A DNA stretch of 64,000 bases from NCBI GenBank assembly GCA_947471745.1, contig CANJKZ010000768.1:3101796-3165795 (forward strand). Direction: 5' to 3'. Positions 24,112 through 39,100 of this stretch are shown piece after piece; the stretch's first letter is position 1; each line of letters starts with the position of its first letter. Under the pieces are notes generated by a model. The model was given only the letters and a program-made list of their open reading frames with translations, searched no databases and was not told the DNA's origin. Source of the DNA: Closterium sp. Naga37s-1 (Eukaryota; Streptophyta; Zygnematophyceae; Desmidiales; Closteriaceae). The position numbers were made by a program, and so were the translations under genes.

Positions 24112-27100
24112 CCCTCTCTTTCACCTTTCACCTCTCTTTCACCTCTCTTTCACCTTTCACCTCTCTTTCACCTTTCACCTCTCTTTCACCTTTCACCTCT
24201 CTTTCACCTTTCACCTCTCTTTCACCTTTAACCTCTCTTTCACCTTTCACCTCTCTTTCACCTTTCACCTCTCTTTCACCTTTCACCTCTCTTTCACCTT
24301 CACCTCTTCTTTCACCTTTCACCTCTCTTTCACCTTTCACCATCTCTTTCACCTTTCACCTCTCTTTCACCTTCACCTCTCTTTCACCTTTCACCTCTCT
24401 TTCACCTTTCACCTCTCTTTCACCTTTCACCTCTCTTTCACCTTTCACCTCTCTTTCACCTTTCACCTCTCTTTCACCTTTCACCTCTCTTTCACCTTTC
24501 ACCTCTCTTTCACCTTTCACCCTCTCTTTCACCTTTCACCTCTCTTTCACCTTTCACCTCTCTTTCACCTTTCACCTCTCTTTCACCTTTCACCTCTCTT
24601 TCACCTTTCACCTCTCTTTCATTCACCTTTCACCTCTCTTTCACCTTTCACCTCCTCTTTCACCTTTCACCTCTCTTTCACCTTTCACCTCTCTTTCACC
24701 CTTTCACCTCTCTTTCACCTTTCACCTCTTTCACCTTTCACCTCTTTCACCTTTCACCTCTCTTTCACCTTTCACCTCTCTTTCACCTCTCACCTCTCTT
24801 TCACCTTTCACCTCTCTTTCACCTTTCACCTCTCTTTCACCTTTCACCTCTCTTTCACCTCTCACCTCTCTTTCACCTCTCACCTCTCTTTCACCTTCAC
24901 CTCTCTTTCACCTTTCACCTCTCTTTCACCTCTCACCTCTCTTTCACCTCTCACCTCTCTTTCACCTTTCACCTCTCTTTCACCTTTCACCTCTCTTTCA
25001 CCTCTCACCTCTCTTTCACCTCTCACCTCTCTTTCACCTTTCACCTCTCTTTCACCTCTCACCTCTCTTTCACCTTTCACCTCTCTTTCACCTCTCACCT
25101 CTCTTTCACCTTTCACCTCTCTTTCACTTTCACCTCTCTTTCACCTCTCACCTCTCTTTCACCTTTCACCTCTCTTTCACCTTTCACCTCTCTTTCACCT
25201 TTCACCTCTCTTTCACCTTTCACCTCTCTTTCACCTTTCACCTCTCTTTCACCTCTCACCTCTCTTTCACCTTTCACCTCTCTTTCACCTCTCACCTCTC
25301 TTTCACCTCTCACCTCTCTTTCACCTCTCACCTCTCTTTCACCTCTCACCTCTCTTTCACCTTTCACCTCTCTTTCACCTTCACCTCTCTTTCACCTTTC
25401 ACCTCTCTTTCACCTTTCACCTCTCTTTCACCTCTCACCTCTCTTTCACCTTTCACCTCTCTTTCACCTCCACCTCTCTTTCACCTTTCACCTCTCTTTC
25501 ACCTCTCACCTCTCTTTCACCTTTCACCTCTCTTTCACCTCTCACCTCTCTTTCACCTTTCACCTCTCTTTCACCTTTCACCTCTCTTTCACCTTTCACC
25601 TCTCTTTCACCTCTCACCTCTCTTCACCTTTCACCTCTCTTTCACCTCTCACCTCTCTTTCACCTTTCACCTCTCTTTCACCTTTCACCTCTCTTTCACC
25701 TTTCACCTCTCTTTCACCTTTCACCTCTCTTTCACCTCACCTCTCTTTCACCTTTCACCTCTCTTCACCTTTCACCTCTCTTTCACCTTTCACCTCTCTT
25801 TCACCTTTCACCTCTCTTTCACCTTTCACCTCTCTTTCACCTTTCACCTCTCTTTCACCTTTCACCTCTCTTTCACCTTTCACCTCTCTTTCACCTTTCA
25901 CCTCTCTTTCACCTTTCACCTCTCTTTCACCTTTCACCTCTCTTTCACCTTTCACCTCTCTTTCACCTTTCACCTCTCTTTCACCTTTCACCTCTCTTTC
26001 ACCTTTCACCTCTCTTTCACCTTTCACCTCTCTTTCACCTTTCACCTCTCTTTCACCTTTCACCTCTCTTTCACCTTTCACCTCTCTTTCACCTTTCACC
26101 TCTCTTTCACCTTTCACCTCTCTTTCACCTTTCACCTCTCTTTCACCTTTCACCTCTCTTTCACCTTTCACCTCTCTTTCACCTTTCACACCTCCTCTTT
26201 CACCTTTCAACCTCTCTTTCACCTTTCACCTCTCTTTCACCTTTCACCTCTCTTTCACCTTTCACCTCTCTTTCACCTTTCACCTCTCTTTCACCTTTCA
26301 CCTCTCTTTCACCCTTTCACCTCTCTTTCACCTTTCACCTCTCTTTCACCTTTCACCTCTCTTTCGACCTTCACCTCTCTTTCACCTTTCACCTCTCTTT
26401 CACCTTTCACCTCTCTTTCACCTTTCACCTCGTCTTTCACATTCTTTCACCTTCACTTCTTTCACCTTTCACCTCTCTTTCACCTTTCACCTCTCTTTCA
26501 CCTTTCAACATCTCTTTCATTCACCTTTCACCTCTCTTTCACCTTTCACCCTCTCTTTCCCTTTTCCACTCTCTTTCACCTTTCACCTCTCTTCACCTTT
26601 CACCTCTCTTTTCACCTTTCACCTCTCTTTCCACCTTTCACTTTCCTCACCTCTCTTTCACCTTTCACCTCTCTTTCACCTTATCACTCTCTTTCACCTT
26701 TCACCTCTCTTTCATCCTTTCACCTCTCTTTCACCTTTCCACCTCTCTGCATTCACCTTCACCTCTTCACTTTCACCCTCTCTTTCTCACCTTTCACCTC
26801 TCTTTCACCTTTCACCTCTCTTTCACCTTTCACCTCTCTTTCACCTTTTCACCTCTCTTTCACCTTTCACCTCTCTTTCACTCTTTCACCTCTCTTTCAC
26901 CTTTCACCTCTCTTTCACCTTCACCTCTCTTTCACCTTTCACCTCTCTTTCACCTTTCACCTCTCTTTCACCTTTCACCTCTCTTTCACCTTCACCTCTC
27001 TTTCACCTTTCACCTCTCTTTCACCTTTCACCTCTCTTTCACCTTTCACCTCTCTTTCACCTTCACCTCTCTTTCACCTTTCACCTCTCTTCACCTTTCA

Positions 27101-30100
27101 CCTCTCTTTCACCTTCACCTCTCTTTCACCTTTCACCTCTCTTTCACCTTTCACCTCTCTTTCACCTTTCACCTCTCTTTCACCTTTCACCTCTCTTTCA
27201 CCTTTCACCTCTCTTTCACCTTTCACCTCTCTTTCACCTTTCACCTCTCTTTCACCTTTCACCTCTCTTTCACCTTTCACCTCTCTTTCACCTTTCACCT
27301 CTCTTTCACCTTTCACCTCTCTTTCACCTTTCACCTCTCTTTCACCTTTCACCTCTCTTTCACCTTTCACCTCTCTTTCACCTTTCACCTCTCTTCACCT
27401 TTCACCTCTCTTTCACCTTTCACCTCTCTTTCACCTTTCACCTCTCTTTCACCTTTCACCTCTCTTTCACCTTTCACCTCTCTTTCACCTTTCACCTCTC
27501 TTTCACCTTTCACCTCTCTTCACCTTTCACCTCTCTTTCACCTTTCACCTCTCTTTCACCTTTCACCTCTCTTTCACCTTTCACCTCTCTTTCACCTTTC
27601 ACCTCTCTTTCACCTTTCACCTCTCTTTCACCTTTCACCTCTCTTTCACCTTCACCTCTCTTTCACCTTTCACCTCTCTTTCACCTTTCACCTCTCTTTC
27701 ACCTTTCACCTCTCTTTCACCTTCACCTCTCTTTCACCTTTCACCTCTCTTTCACCTTTCACTCTCTTTCACCTTTCACCTCTCTTTCACCTTTCACCTC
27801 TCTTTCACCTTTCACCTCTCTTTCACCTTTCACCTCTCTTTCACCTTTCACCTCTCTTTCACTTTTCACCTCTCTTTCACCTTTCACCTCTCTTTCACCT
27901 TTCACCTCTCTTTCACCTTTCACCTCTCTTTCACCTTTCACCTCTCTTTCACCTTTCACCTCTCTTTCACCTTTCACCTCTCTTTCACCTTTCACCTCTC
28001 TTTCACCTTTCACCTCTCTTTCACCTTTCACCTCTCTTTCACCTTTCACCTCTCTTTCACCTTCACCTCTCTTTCACCTTTCACCTCTCTTTCACCTTTC
28101 ACCTCTCTTTCACCTTTCACCTCTCTTTCACCTTTCACCTCTCTTTCACCTTTCACCTCTCTTTCACCTTTCACCTCTCTTTCACCTTTCACCTCTCTTT
28201 CACCTTTCACCTCTCTTTCACCTTTCACCTCTCTTTCACCTTTCACCTCTCTTTCACCTTTCACCTCTCTTTCACCTTTCACCTCTCTTTCACCTTTCAC
28301 CTCTCTTTCACCTTTCACCTCTCTTTCACCTTTCACCTCTCTTTCACCTTTCACCTCTCTTTCACCTTTCACCTCTCTTTCACCTTCACCTCTCTTTCAC
28401 CTTTCACCTCTCTTTCACCTTTCACCTCTCTTTCACCTTTCACCTCTCTTTCACCTTTCACCTCTCTTTCACCTTTCACCTCTCTTTCACCTTTCACCTC
28501 TCTTTCACCTTTCACCTCTCTTTCACCTTTCACCTCTCTTTTCACCTTTCACCTCTCTTTCACCTTTCACCTCTCTTTCACCTTTCACCTCTCTTTCACC
28601 TTTCACCTCTCTTTCACCTTTCACCTCTCTTTCACCTTTCACCTCTCTTTCACCTTTCACCTCTCTTTCACCTTTCACCTCTCTTTCACCTTTCACCTCT
28701 CTTTCACCTTTCACCTCTCTTTCACCTTTCACCTCTCTTTCACCTTTCACCTCTCTTTCACCTTTCACCTCTCTTTCACCTTTCACCTCTCTTTCACCTT
28801 TCACCTCTCTTTCACCTTTCACCTCTCTTTCACCTTTCACCTCTCTTTCACCTTTCACCTCTCTTTCACCTTTCACCTCTCTTTCACCTTTCACCTCTCT
28901 TTCACCTTTCACCTCTCTTTCACCTTTCACCTCTCTTTCACCTTTCACCTCTCTTTCACCTTTCACCTCTCTTTCACCTTCACCTCTCTTTCACCTTCAC
29001 CTCTCTTTCACCTCCACCTCTCTTTCACCTTTCACCTCTCTTTCACCTTTCACCTCTCTTTCACCTTTCACCTCTCTTTCACCTTTCACCTCTCTTTCAC
29101 CTTTCACCTCTCTTTCACCTTTCACCTCTCTTTCACCTTTCACCTCTCTTTCACCTTTCACCTCTCTTTCACCTTTCACCTCTCTTTCACCTTTCACCTC
29201 TCTTTCACCTTTCACCTCTCTTTCACCTTTCACCTCTCTTTCACCTCTTCACCTCTCTTTCTTTTCTCTTTCACCTTTCACCTCTCTTTCACCTTTCACC
29301 TCTCTTTCACCTTTCACCTCTCTTTCACCTTTCACCTCTCTTTCACCTTTCACCTCTCTTTCACCTTTCACCTCTCTTTCACCTTTCACCTCTCTTTCAC
29401 CTTTCACCTCTCTTTCACCTTTCACCTCTCTTTCACCTTTCACCTCTCTTTCACCTTTCACCTCTCTTTCACCTTCACCTCTCTTTCACCTTTCACCTCT
29501 CTTTCACCTTTCACCTCTCTTTCACCTTTCACCTCTCTTTCACCTTTCACCTCTCTTTCACCTTTCACCTCTCTTTCACCTTTCACCTCTCTTTCACCTT
29601 TCACCTCTCTTTCACCTTTCACCTCTCTTTCACCTTTCACCTCTCTTTCACCTTTCACCTCTCTTTCACCTTTCACCTCTCTTTCACCTTTCACCTCTCT
29701 TTCACTTTCACCTCTCTTTCACCTTTCACCTCTCTTTCACCTTTCACCTCTCTTTCACCTTTCACCTCTCTTTCACCTTTCACCTCTCTTTCACCTTTCA
29801 CCTCTCTTTCACCTCTCACCTCTCTTTCACCTTTCACCTCTCTTTCACCTCTCACCTCTCTTTCACCTTCACCTCTCTTTCACCTTTCACCTCTCTTTCA
29901 CCTTTCACCTCTCTTTCACCTTTCACCTCTCTTTCACCTTCACCTCTCTTTCACCTTTCACCTCTCTTTCACCTTTCACCTCTCTTTCACCTTTCACCTC
30001 TCTTTCACCTTTCACCTCTCTTTCACCTTTCACCTCTCTTTCACCTTTCACCTCTCTTTCACCTTCACCTCTCTTTCACCTTTCACCTCTCTTTCACCTT

Positions 30101-33100
30101 TCACCTCTCTTTCACCTTTCACCTCTCTTTCACCTTCACCTCTCTTTCACCTTTCACCTCTCTTTCACCTTTCACCTCTCTTTCACCTTTCACCTCTCTT
30201 TCACCTTTCACCTCTCTTTCACCTTCACCTCTCTTTCACCTTTCACCTCTCTTTCACCTTTCACCTCTCTTTCCTTTCACCTCTCTTTCACCTTTCACCT
30301 CTCTTTCACCTTTCACCTCTCTTTCACCTTTCACCTCTCTTTCACCTTTCACCTCTCTTTCACCTTTCACCTCTCTTTCACCTTTCACCTCTCTTTCACC
30401 TTTCACCTCTCTTTCACCTTTCACCTCTCTTTCACCTTTCACCTCTCTTTCACCTTTCACCTCTCTTTCACCTCTCACCTCTCTTTCACCTTTCACCTCT
30501 CTTTCACCTTCACCTCTCTTTCACCTTTCACCTCTCTTTCACCTTTCACCTCTCTTTCACCTTTCACCTCTCTTTCACCTTTCACCTCTCTTTCACCTTT
30601 CACCTCTCTTTCACCTTTCACCTCTCTTTCACCTTTCACCTCTCTTTCACCTTTCACCTCTCTTTCACCTTTCACCTCTCTTTCACCTTTCACCTCTCTT
30701 TCACCTTCACCTCTCTTTCACCTTTCACCTCTCTTTCACCTTTCACCTCTCTTTCACCTTTCACCTCTCTTTCACCTTTCACCTCTCTTTCACCTTTCAC
30801 CTCTCTTTCACCTTTCACCTCTCTTTCACCTTTCACCTCTCTTTCACCTTTCACCTCTCTTTCACCTTTCACCTCTCTTTCACCTTTCACCTCTCTTCAC
30901 CTCCTTTCACCTCTCTTTCACCTTTCACCTCTCTTTCACCTTTCACCTCTCTTTCACCTTTCACCTCTCTTTCACCTTTCACCTCTCTTTCACCTTCACC
31001 TCTCTTTCACCTTTCACCTCTCTTTCACCTTTCACCTCTCTTTCACCTTTCACCTCTCTTTCACCTTTCACCTCTCTTTCACCTTTCACCTCTCTTTCAC
31101 CTTTCACCTCTCTTTCACCTTTCACTCTCTTTCACCTTTCACCTCTCTTTCACCTTTCACCTCTCTTTCACCTTTCACCTCTCTTTCACCTTTCACCTCT
31201 CTTTCACCTTTCACCTCTCTTTCACCTTTCACCTCTCTTTCACCTTTCACCTCTCTTTCACCTTTCACCTCTCTTTCACCTTCACCTCTCTTTCACCTTT
31301 CACCTCTCTTTCACCTTTCACCTCTCTTTCACCTTCACCTCTCTTTCACCTTTCACCTCTCTTTCACCTTTCACCTCTCTTTCACCTTTCACCTCTCTTT
31401 CACCTTTCACCTCTCTTTCACCTTTCACCTCTCTTTCACCTTTCACCTCTCTTTCACCTTTCACCTCTCTTTCACCTCTCACCTCTCTTTCACCTTTCAC
31501 CTCTCTTTCACCTTTCACCTCTCTTTCACCTCACCTCTCTTTCACCTTTCACCTCTCTTTCACCTCTCACCTCTCTTTCACCTTTCACCTCTCTTTCACC
31601 TTTCACCTCTCTTTCACCTTTCACCTCTCTTTCACCTTTCACCTCTCTTTCACCTTTCACCTCTCTTTCACCTTCACCTCTCTTTCACCTTTCACCTCTC
31701 TTTCACCTTTCACCTCTCTTTCACCTTTCACCTCTCTTTCACCTTTCACCTCTCTTTCACCTTCACCTCTCTTTCACCTTTCACCTCTCTTTCACCTTTC
31801 ACCTCTCTTTCACCTTTCACCTCTCTTTCACCTTTCACCTCTCTTTCACCTTTCACCTCTCTTTCACCTTTCACCTCTCTTTCACCTCTCACCTCTCTTT
31901 CACCTTTCACCTCTCTTTCACCTTCACCTCTCTTTCACCTTTCACCTCTCTTTCACCTTTCACCTCTCTTTCACCTTTCACCTCTCTTTCACCTTTCACC
32001 TCTCTTTCACCTTTCACCTCTCTTTCACCTTCACCTCTCTTTCACCTTTCACCTCTCTTTCACCTTTCACCTCTCTTTCACCTTTCACCTCTCTTTCACC
32101 TTTCACCTCTCTTTCACCTTTCACCTCTCTTTCACCTCTCACCTCTCTTTCACCTTTCACCTCTCTTTCACCTTTCACCTCTCTTTCACCTCTCACCTCT
32201 CTTTCACCTTTCACCTCTCTTTCACCTTTCACCTCTCTTTCACCTTCACCTCTCTTTCACCTTTCACCTCTCTTTCACCTTTCACCTCTCTTTCACCTTT
32301 CACCTCTCTTTCACCTTTCACCTCTCTTTCACCTTCACCTCTCTTTCACCTTTCACCTCTCTTTCACCTTTCACCTCTCTTTCACCTTTCACCTCTCTTT
32401 CACCTTTCACCTCTCTTTCACCTTTCACCTCTCTTTCACCTTTCACCTCTCTTTCACCTTTCACCTCTCTTTCACCTTTCACCTCTCTTTCACCTTTCAC
32501 CTCTCTTTCACCTTCACCTCTCTTTCACCTTTCACCTCTCTTTCACCTTTCACCTCTCTTTCACCTTTCACCTCTCTTTCACCTTTCACCTCTCTTTCAC
32601 CTTTCACCTCTCTTTCACCTTTCACCTCTCTTTCACCTTTCACCTCTCTTTCACCTTCACCTCTCTTTCACCTTTCACCTCTCTTTCACCTTTCACCTCT
32701 CTTTCACCTTTCACCTCTCTTTCACCTTTCACCTCTCTTTCACCTTCACCTCTCTTTCACCTTTCACCTCTCTTTCACCTTTCACCTCTCTTTCACCTTT
32801 CACCTCTCTTTCACCTTTCACCTCTCTTTCACCTTTCACCTCTCTTTCACCTTTCACCTCTCTTTCACCTTTCACCTCTCTTTCACCTTTCACCTCTCTT
32901 TCACCTTTCACCTCTCTTTCACCTTTCACCTCTCTTTCACCTTTCACCTCTCTTTCACCTTTCACCTCTCTTTCACCTTTCACCTCTCTTTCACCTTTCA
33001 CCTCTCTTTCACCTTTCACCTCTCTTTCACCTTTCACCTCTCTTTCACCTTTCACCTCTCTTCACCTTTCACCTCCTTCTTTCACACCTTTTTCTTTCCT

Positions 33101-36100
33101 TTCACCTCCTTTCACCTCTCTTTCACCTTTCACCTCTCTTTCACCTTCACCTCTCTTTCACCTTTCACCTCTCTTTCACCTTTCACCTCTCTTTCACCTT
33201 TCACCTCTCTTTCACCTTCACCTCTCTTTCACCTTTCACCTCTCTTTCACCTTTCACCTCTCTTTCACCTTTCACCTCTCTTTCACCTTTCACCTCTCTT
33301 TCACCTTTCACCTCTCTTTCACCTTTCACCTCTCTTTCACCTTTCACCTCTCTTTCACCTTTCACCTCTCTTTCACCTTTCACCTCTCTTTCACCTTTCA
33401 CCTCTCTTTCACCTTTCACCTCTCTTCACCTCTCACCTCTCTTTCACCTTTCACCTCTCTTTTCACCTCTCACCTCTCTTTCACCTTTCACCTCTCTTTC
33501 ACCTTTCACCTCTCTTTCACCTTTCACCTCTCTTTCACCTTTCACCTCTCTTTCACCTTTCACCTCTCTTCACCTTTCACCTCTCTTTCACCTTTCACCT
33601 CTCTTTCACCTTTCACCTCTCTTTCACCTTTCACCTCTCTTTCACCTTTCACCTCTCTTTCACCTTTCACCTCTCTTTCACCTTTCACCTCTCTTTCACC
33701 TTCACCTCTCTTTCACCTTTCACCTCTCTTTCACCTTTCACCTCTCTTTCACCTTCTCACCTCTCTTTCACCTTCACCTCTCTTTCACCTTTCACCTCTC
33801 TTTCACCTTTCACCTCTCTTTCACCTTTCACCTCTCTTTCACCTTTCACCTCTCTTTTCACCTTTCACCTCTCTTTCACCTTTCACCTCTCTTTCACCTT
33901 TCACCTCTCTTTCACCTTTCACCTCTCTTTCACCTTTCACCTCTCTTTCACCTTTCACCTCTCTTTCACCTTTCACCTCTCTTTCACCTTTCACCTCTCT
34001 TCACCTTTCACCTCTCTTTCACCTTTCACCTCTTTTCACCTTTCACCTCTCTTTCACCTCTCACCTCTCTTTCACCTTTCACCTCTCTTTCACCTTCACC
34101 TCTCTTTCACCTTTCACCTCTCTTTCACCTTTCACCTCTCTTTCACCTTTCACCTCTCTTTCACCTTTCACCTCTCTTTCACCTTTCACCTCTCTTTCAC
34201 CTTTCACCTCCTTTCACCTTTCACCCTCTCTTTCACCTTTCACCTCTCTTTCACCTTTCACCTCTCTTTCACCTTTCACCTCTCTTTCACCTTCACCCTC
34301 TCTTTCACCTTTCACCTCTCTTTCACCTTTCACCTCTCTTTCACCTTTCACCTCTCTTTCACCTTTCACCTCTCTTTCACCTTTCACCTCTCTTTCACCT
34401 TTCACCTCTCTTTCACCTTTCACCTCTCTTTCACCTTTCACCTCTCTTTCACCTTTCACCTCTCTTTCACCTTCACCTCTCTTTCACCTTTCACCTCTCT
34501 TTCACCTTTCACCTCTCTTTCACCTTTCACCTCTCTTTCACCTTCACCCTCTCTTTCACCTTTCACCTCTCTTTCACCTTTCACCTCTCTTTCACCTTTC
34601 ACCTCTCTTTCACCTTTCACCTCTCTTTCACCTTTCACCTCTCTTTCACCTTTCACCTCTCTTTCACCTTTCACCTCTCTTTCACCTTTCACCTCTCTTT
34701 CACCTTTCACCTCTCTTTCACCTTTCACCTCTCTTTCACCTTTCACCTCTCTTTCACCTTTCACCTCTCTTTCACCTTTCACCTCTCTTTCACCTTTCAC
34801 CTCTCTTTCACCTTTCACCTCTCTTTCACCTTTCACCTCTCTTTCACCTTTCACCTCTCTTTTCACCTTTCACCTCTCTTTCACCTTTCACCTCTCTTTC
34901 ACCTTTCACCTCTCTTTCACCTTTCACCTCTCTTTCACCTTTCACCTCTCTTTCACCTTTCACCTCTCTTTCACCTTTCACCTCTCTTTCACCTTTCACC
35001 TCTCTTTCACCTTTCACCTCTCTTTCACCTTTCACCTCTCTTTCACCTTTCACCTCTCTTTCACCTTTCACCTCTCTTTCACCTTTCACCTCTCTTTCAC
35101 CTTTCACCTCTCTTTCACCTTTCACCTCTCTTTCACCTTTCACCTCTCTTTCACCTTTCACCTCTCTTTCACCTTTCACCTCTCTTTCACCTTTCACCTC
35201 TCTTTCACCTTTCACCTCTCTTTCACCTTTCACCTCTCTTCACCTTTCACCTCTCTTTCACCTTTCACCTCTCTTTCACCTTTCACCTCTCTTTCACCTT
35301 TCACCTCTCTTTCACCTTTCACCTCTCTTTTTCACCTCTCACCTCTCTTTCACCTTTCATCCTCTCTTTCACCTTCACCTCTCTTTCACCTTTCACCTCT
35401 CTTTCACCTTTCACCTCTCTTTCACCTTTCACCTCTCTTTCACCTTTCACCTCTCTTTCACCTTTCACTCTCTTTCACCTTTCACCTCTCTTTCACCTTT
35501 CACCTCTCTTTCACCTTTCACCTCTCTTCACCTTTCACCTCTCTTTCACCTTTCACCTCTCTTTCACCTTTCCCTCTCTTTCACCTTTCACCTCTCTTTC
35601 ACCTTTCACCTCTCTTTCACCTTTCACCTCTCTTTCACCTTCACCTCTCTTTCACCTTTCACCTCTCTTTCACCTCTCACCTCTCTTTCACCCTTTCCCT
35701 CTCTTTCACCTTTCACCTCTCTTTCACCTTTCACCTCTCTTTCACCTCTCACCTCTCTTTCACCTTTCACCTCTCTTTCACCTTTCACCTCTCTTTCACC
35801 TTTCACCTCTCTTTCACCTTTCACCTCTCTTTCACCTTTCACCTCTCTTTCACCTTTCACCTCTCTTTCACCTTTCACCTCTCTTTCACCTTCACCTCTC
35901 TTTCACCTTTCACCTCTCTTTCACCTTCACCTCTCTTTCACCTTTCACCTCTCTTTCACCTTCACCTCTCTTTCACCTTTCACCTCTCTTTCACCTTTCA
36001 CCTCTCTTTCACCTTTCACCTCTCTTTCACCTTTCACCTCTCTTTCACCTTCACCTCTCTTTCACCTCTCACCTCTCTTTCACCTTTCACCTCTCTTTCA

Positions 36101-39100
36101 CCTTTCACCTCTCTTTCACCTTTCACCTCCTTTTCACCTTTCACCTCTCTTTCACCTTTCACCTCTCTTTCACCTTTCACCTCTCTTTCACCTTTCACCT
36201 CTCTTTCACCTTTCACCTCTCTTTCACCTTTCACCTCTCTTTCACCTTCACCTCTCTTTCACCTTTCACCTCTCTTTCACCTTTCACCTCTCTTTCACCT
36301 TTCACCTCTCTTTCACCTTTCACCTCTCTTTCACCTTTCACCTCTCTTTCACCTTTCACCTCTCTTTCACCTTTCACCTCTCTTTCACCTTTCACCTCTC
36401 TTTCACCTTTCACCTCTCTTTCACCTTTCACCTCTCTTTCACCTTTCACCTCTCTTTCACCTTCACCTCTCTTTCACCTCTACCTCTCTTTCACCTCTCA
36501 CCTCTCTTTCACCTTTCACCTCTCTTTCACCTTTCACCTCTCTTTCACCTTTCACCTCTCTTTCACCTTTCACCTCTCTTTCACCTTCACCTCTCTTTCA
36601 CCTTTCACCTCTCTTTCACCTTCACCTCTCTTTCACCTTTCACCTCTCTTTCACCTTTCACCTCTCTTTCACCTTTCACCTCTCTTTCACCTTTCACCTC
36701 TCTTTCACCTTTCACCTCTCTTTCACCTTTCACCCTCTTTCACCTTTCACCTCTCTTCACCTTTCACCCTCTCTTTCACCTCTCACCTCTCTTTCACCTT
36801 TCACCTCTCTTTCACCTTTCACCTCTCTTTCACCTTTCACCTCTCTTTCACCTTTCACCTCTCTTTCACCTTCACCTCCTTTCACTTTCACCTCTCCCCT
36901 CTTTCACCTTTCACCTCTCTTTCACCTTTCACCTCTCTTTCACCTTCACCTCTCTTTCACCTTCACCTCTCTTTCACCTTCACCTCTCTTTCACCTTTCA
37001 CCTCTCTTTCACCTTTCACCTCTCTTTCACCTTTCACCTCTCTTTCACCTTTCACCTCTCTTTCACCTTTCACCTCTCTTTCACCTTTCACCTCTCTTTC
37101 ACCTTTCACCTCTCTTTCACCTTTCACCTCTCTTTCACCTTTCACCTCTCTTTCACCTTTCACCTCTCTTTCACCTTTCACCTCTCTTTCACCTTTCACC
37201 TCTCTTTCACCTTCACCTCTCTTTCACCTTTCACCTCTCTTTCACCTTTCACCTCTCTTTCACCTTTCACCTCTCTTTCACCTTTCACCTCTCTTTCACC
37301 TTTCACCTCTCTTTCACCTTTCACCTCTCTTTCACCTTCACCTCTCTTTCACCTTTCACCTCTCTTTCACCTCTTCACCTCTCTTTCACCTTTCACCTCT
37401 CTTTCACCTTTCACCTCTCTTTCACCTTTCACCTCTCTTTCACCTTTCACCTCTCTTTCACCTTTCACCTCTCTTTCACCTTTCACCTCTCTTTCACCTT
37501 TCACCTCTCTTTCACCTTTCACCTCTCTTTCACCTTTCACCTCTCTTTCACCTTTCACCTCTCTTTCACCTTTCACCTCTCTTTCACCTTTCACCTCTCT
37601 TTCACCTTCACCTCTCTTTCACCTTTCACCTCTCTTTCACCTTTCACCTCTCTTTCACCTTTCACCTCTCTTTCACCTTTCACCTCTCTTTCACCTTTCA
37701 CCTCTCTTTCACCTTTCACCTCTCTTTCACCTTCACCTCTCTTTCACCTTTCACCTCTCTTTCACCTTTCACCTCTCTTTCACCTTTCACCTCTCTTTCA
37801 CCTTTCACCTCTCTTTCACCTTTCACCTCTCTTTCACCTTTCACCTCTCTTTCACCTTTCACCTCTCTTTCACCTTTCACCTCTCTTTCACCTTTCACCT
37901 CTCTTTCACCTTCACCTCTCTTTCACCTTTCACCTCTCTTTCACTTTCACTCTTCACCTTTCACCTCTCTTTCACCTTCACCTCTCTTTCACCTTCACCT
38001 CTCTTTCACCTTTCACCTCTCTTTCACCTTTCACCTCTCTTTCACCTTTCACCTCTCTTTCACCTTTCACCTCTCTTTCACCTTTCACCTCTCTTTCACC
38101 TTCACCTCTCTTTCACCTTTCACCTCTCTTTCACCTTCACCTCTCTTTCACCTTTCACCTCTTTCACCTTTCACCTCTCTTTCACCTTTCACCTCTCTTT
38201 CACCTTTCACCTCTCTTTCACCTTCACCTCTCTTTCACCTTTCACCTCTCTTTCACCTTTCACCTCTCTTTCACCTTTCACCTCTCTTTCACCTTTCACC
38301 TCTCTTTCACCTTTCACCTCTCTTTCACCTTTCACCTCTCTTTCACCTTTCACCTCTCTTTCACCTTTCACCTCTCTTTCACCTTTCACCTCTCTTTCAC
38401 CTTTCACCTCTCTTTCACCTTTCACCTCTCTTTCACCTTTCACCTCTCTTTCACCTTTCACCTCTCTCTTTCACCTTTCACCTCTCTTTCACCTTTCACC
38501 TCTCTTTCACCTTTCACCTCTCTTTCACCTTTCACCTCTCTTTCACCTTTCACCTCTCTTTCACCTTTCACCTCTCTTTCACCTTTCACCTCTCTTTCAC
38601 CTTTCACCTCTCTTTCACCTTTCACCTCTCTTTCACCTTTCACCTCTCTTTCACCTTTCACTCTCTTTCACCTTCACCTCTCTTTCACCTTTCCTCTCTT
38701 TCACCTTTCACCTCTCTTTCACCTTTCACCTCTCTTTCACCTTTCACTCCTTCTTTCACCTCTCTTTCACCTTTCACCTCTCTTTCACCTTTCACCTCTC
38801 TTTCACCTTTCACCTCTCTTTCACCTTTCACCTCTCTTTCACCTTTCACCTCTCTTTCACCTTTCACCTCTCTTTCACCTTCACCTCTCTTTCACCTCAC
38901 CTCTCTTTCACCTTTCACCTCTCTTTCACCTTTCACCTCTCTTTCACCTTTCACCTCTCTTTCACCTTTCACCTCTCTTTCACCTTTCACCTCTCTTTCA
39001 CCTTTCACCTCTCTTTCACCTTCACCTCTCTTTCACCTTTCACCTCTCTTTCACCTTCACCTCTCTTTCACCTCTTTCACCTCTCTTTCACCTTTCACCT

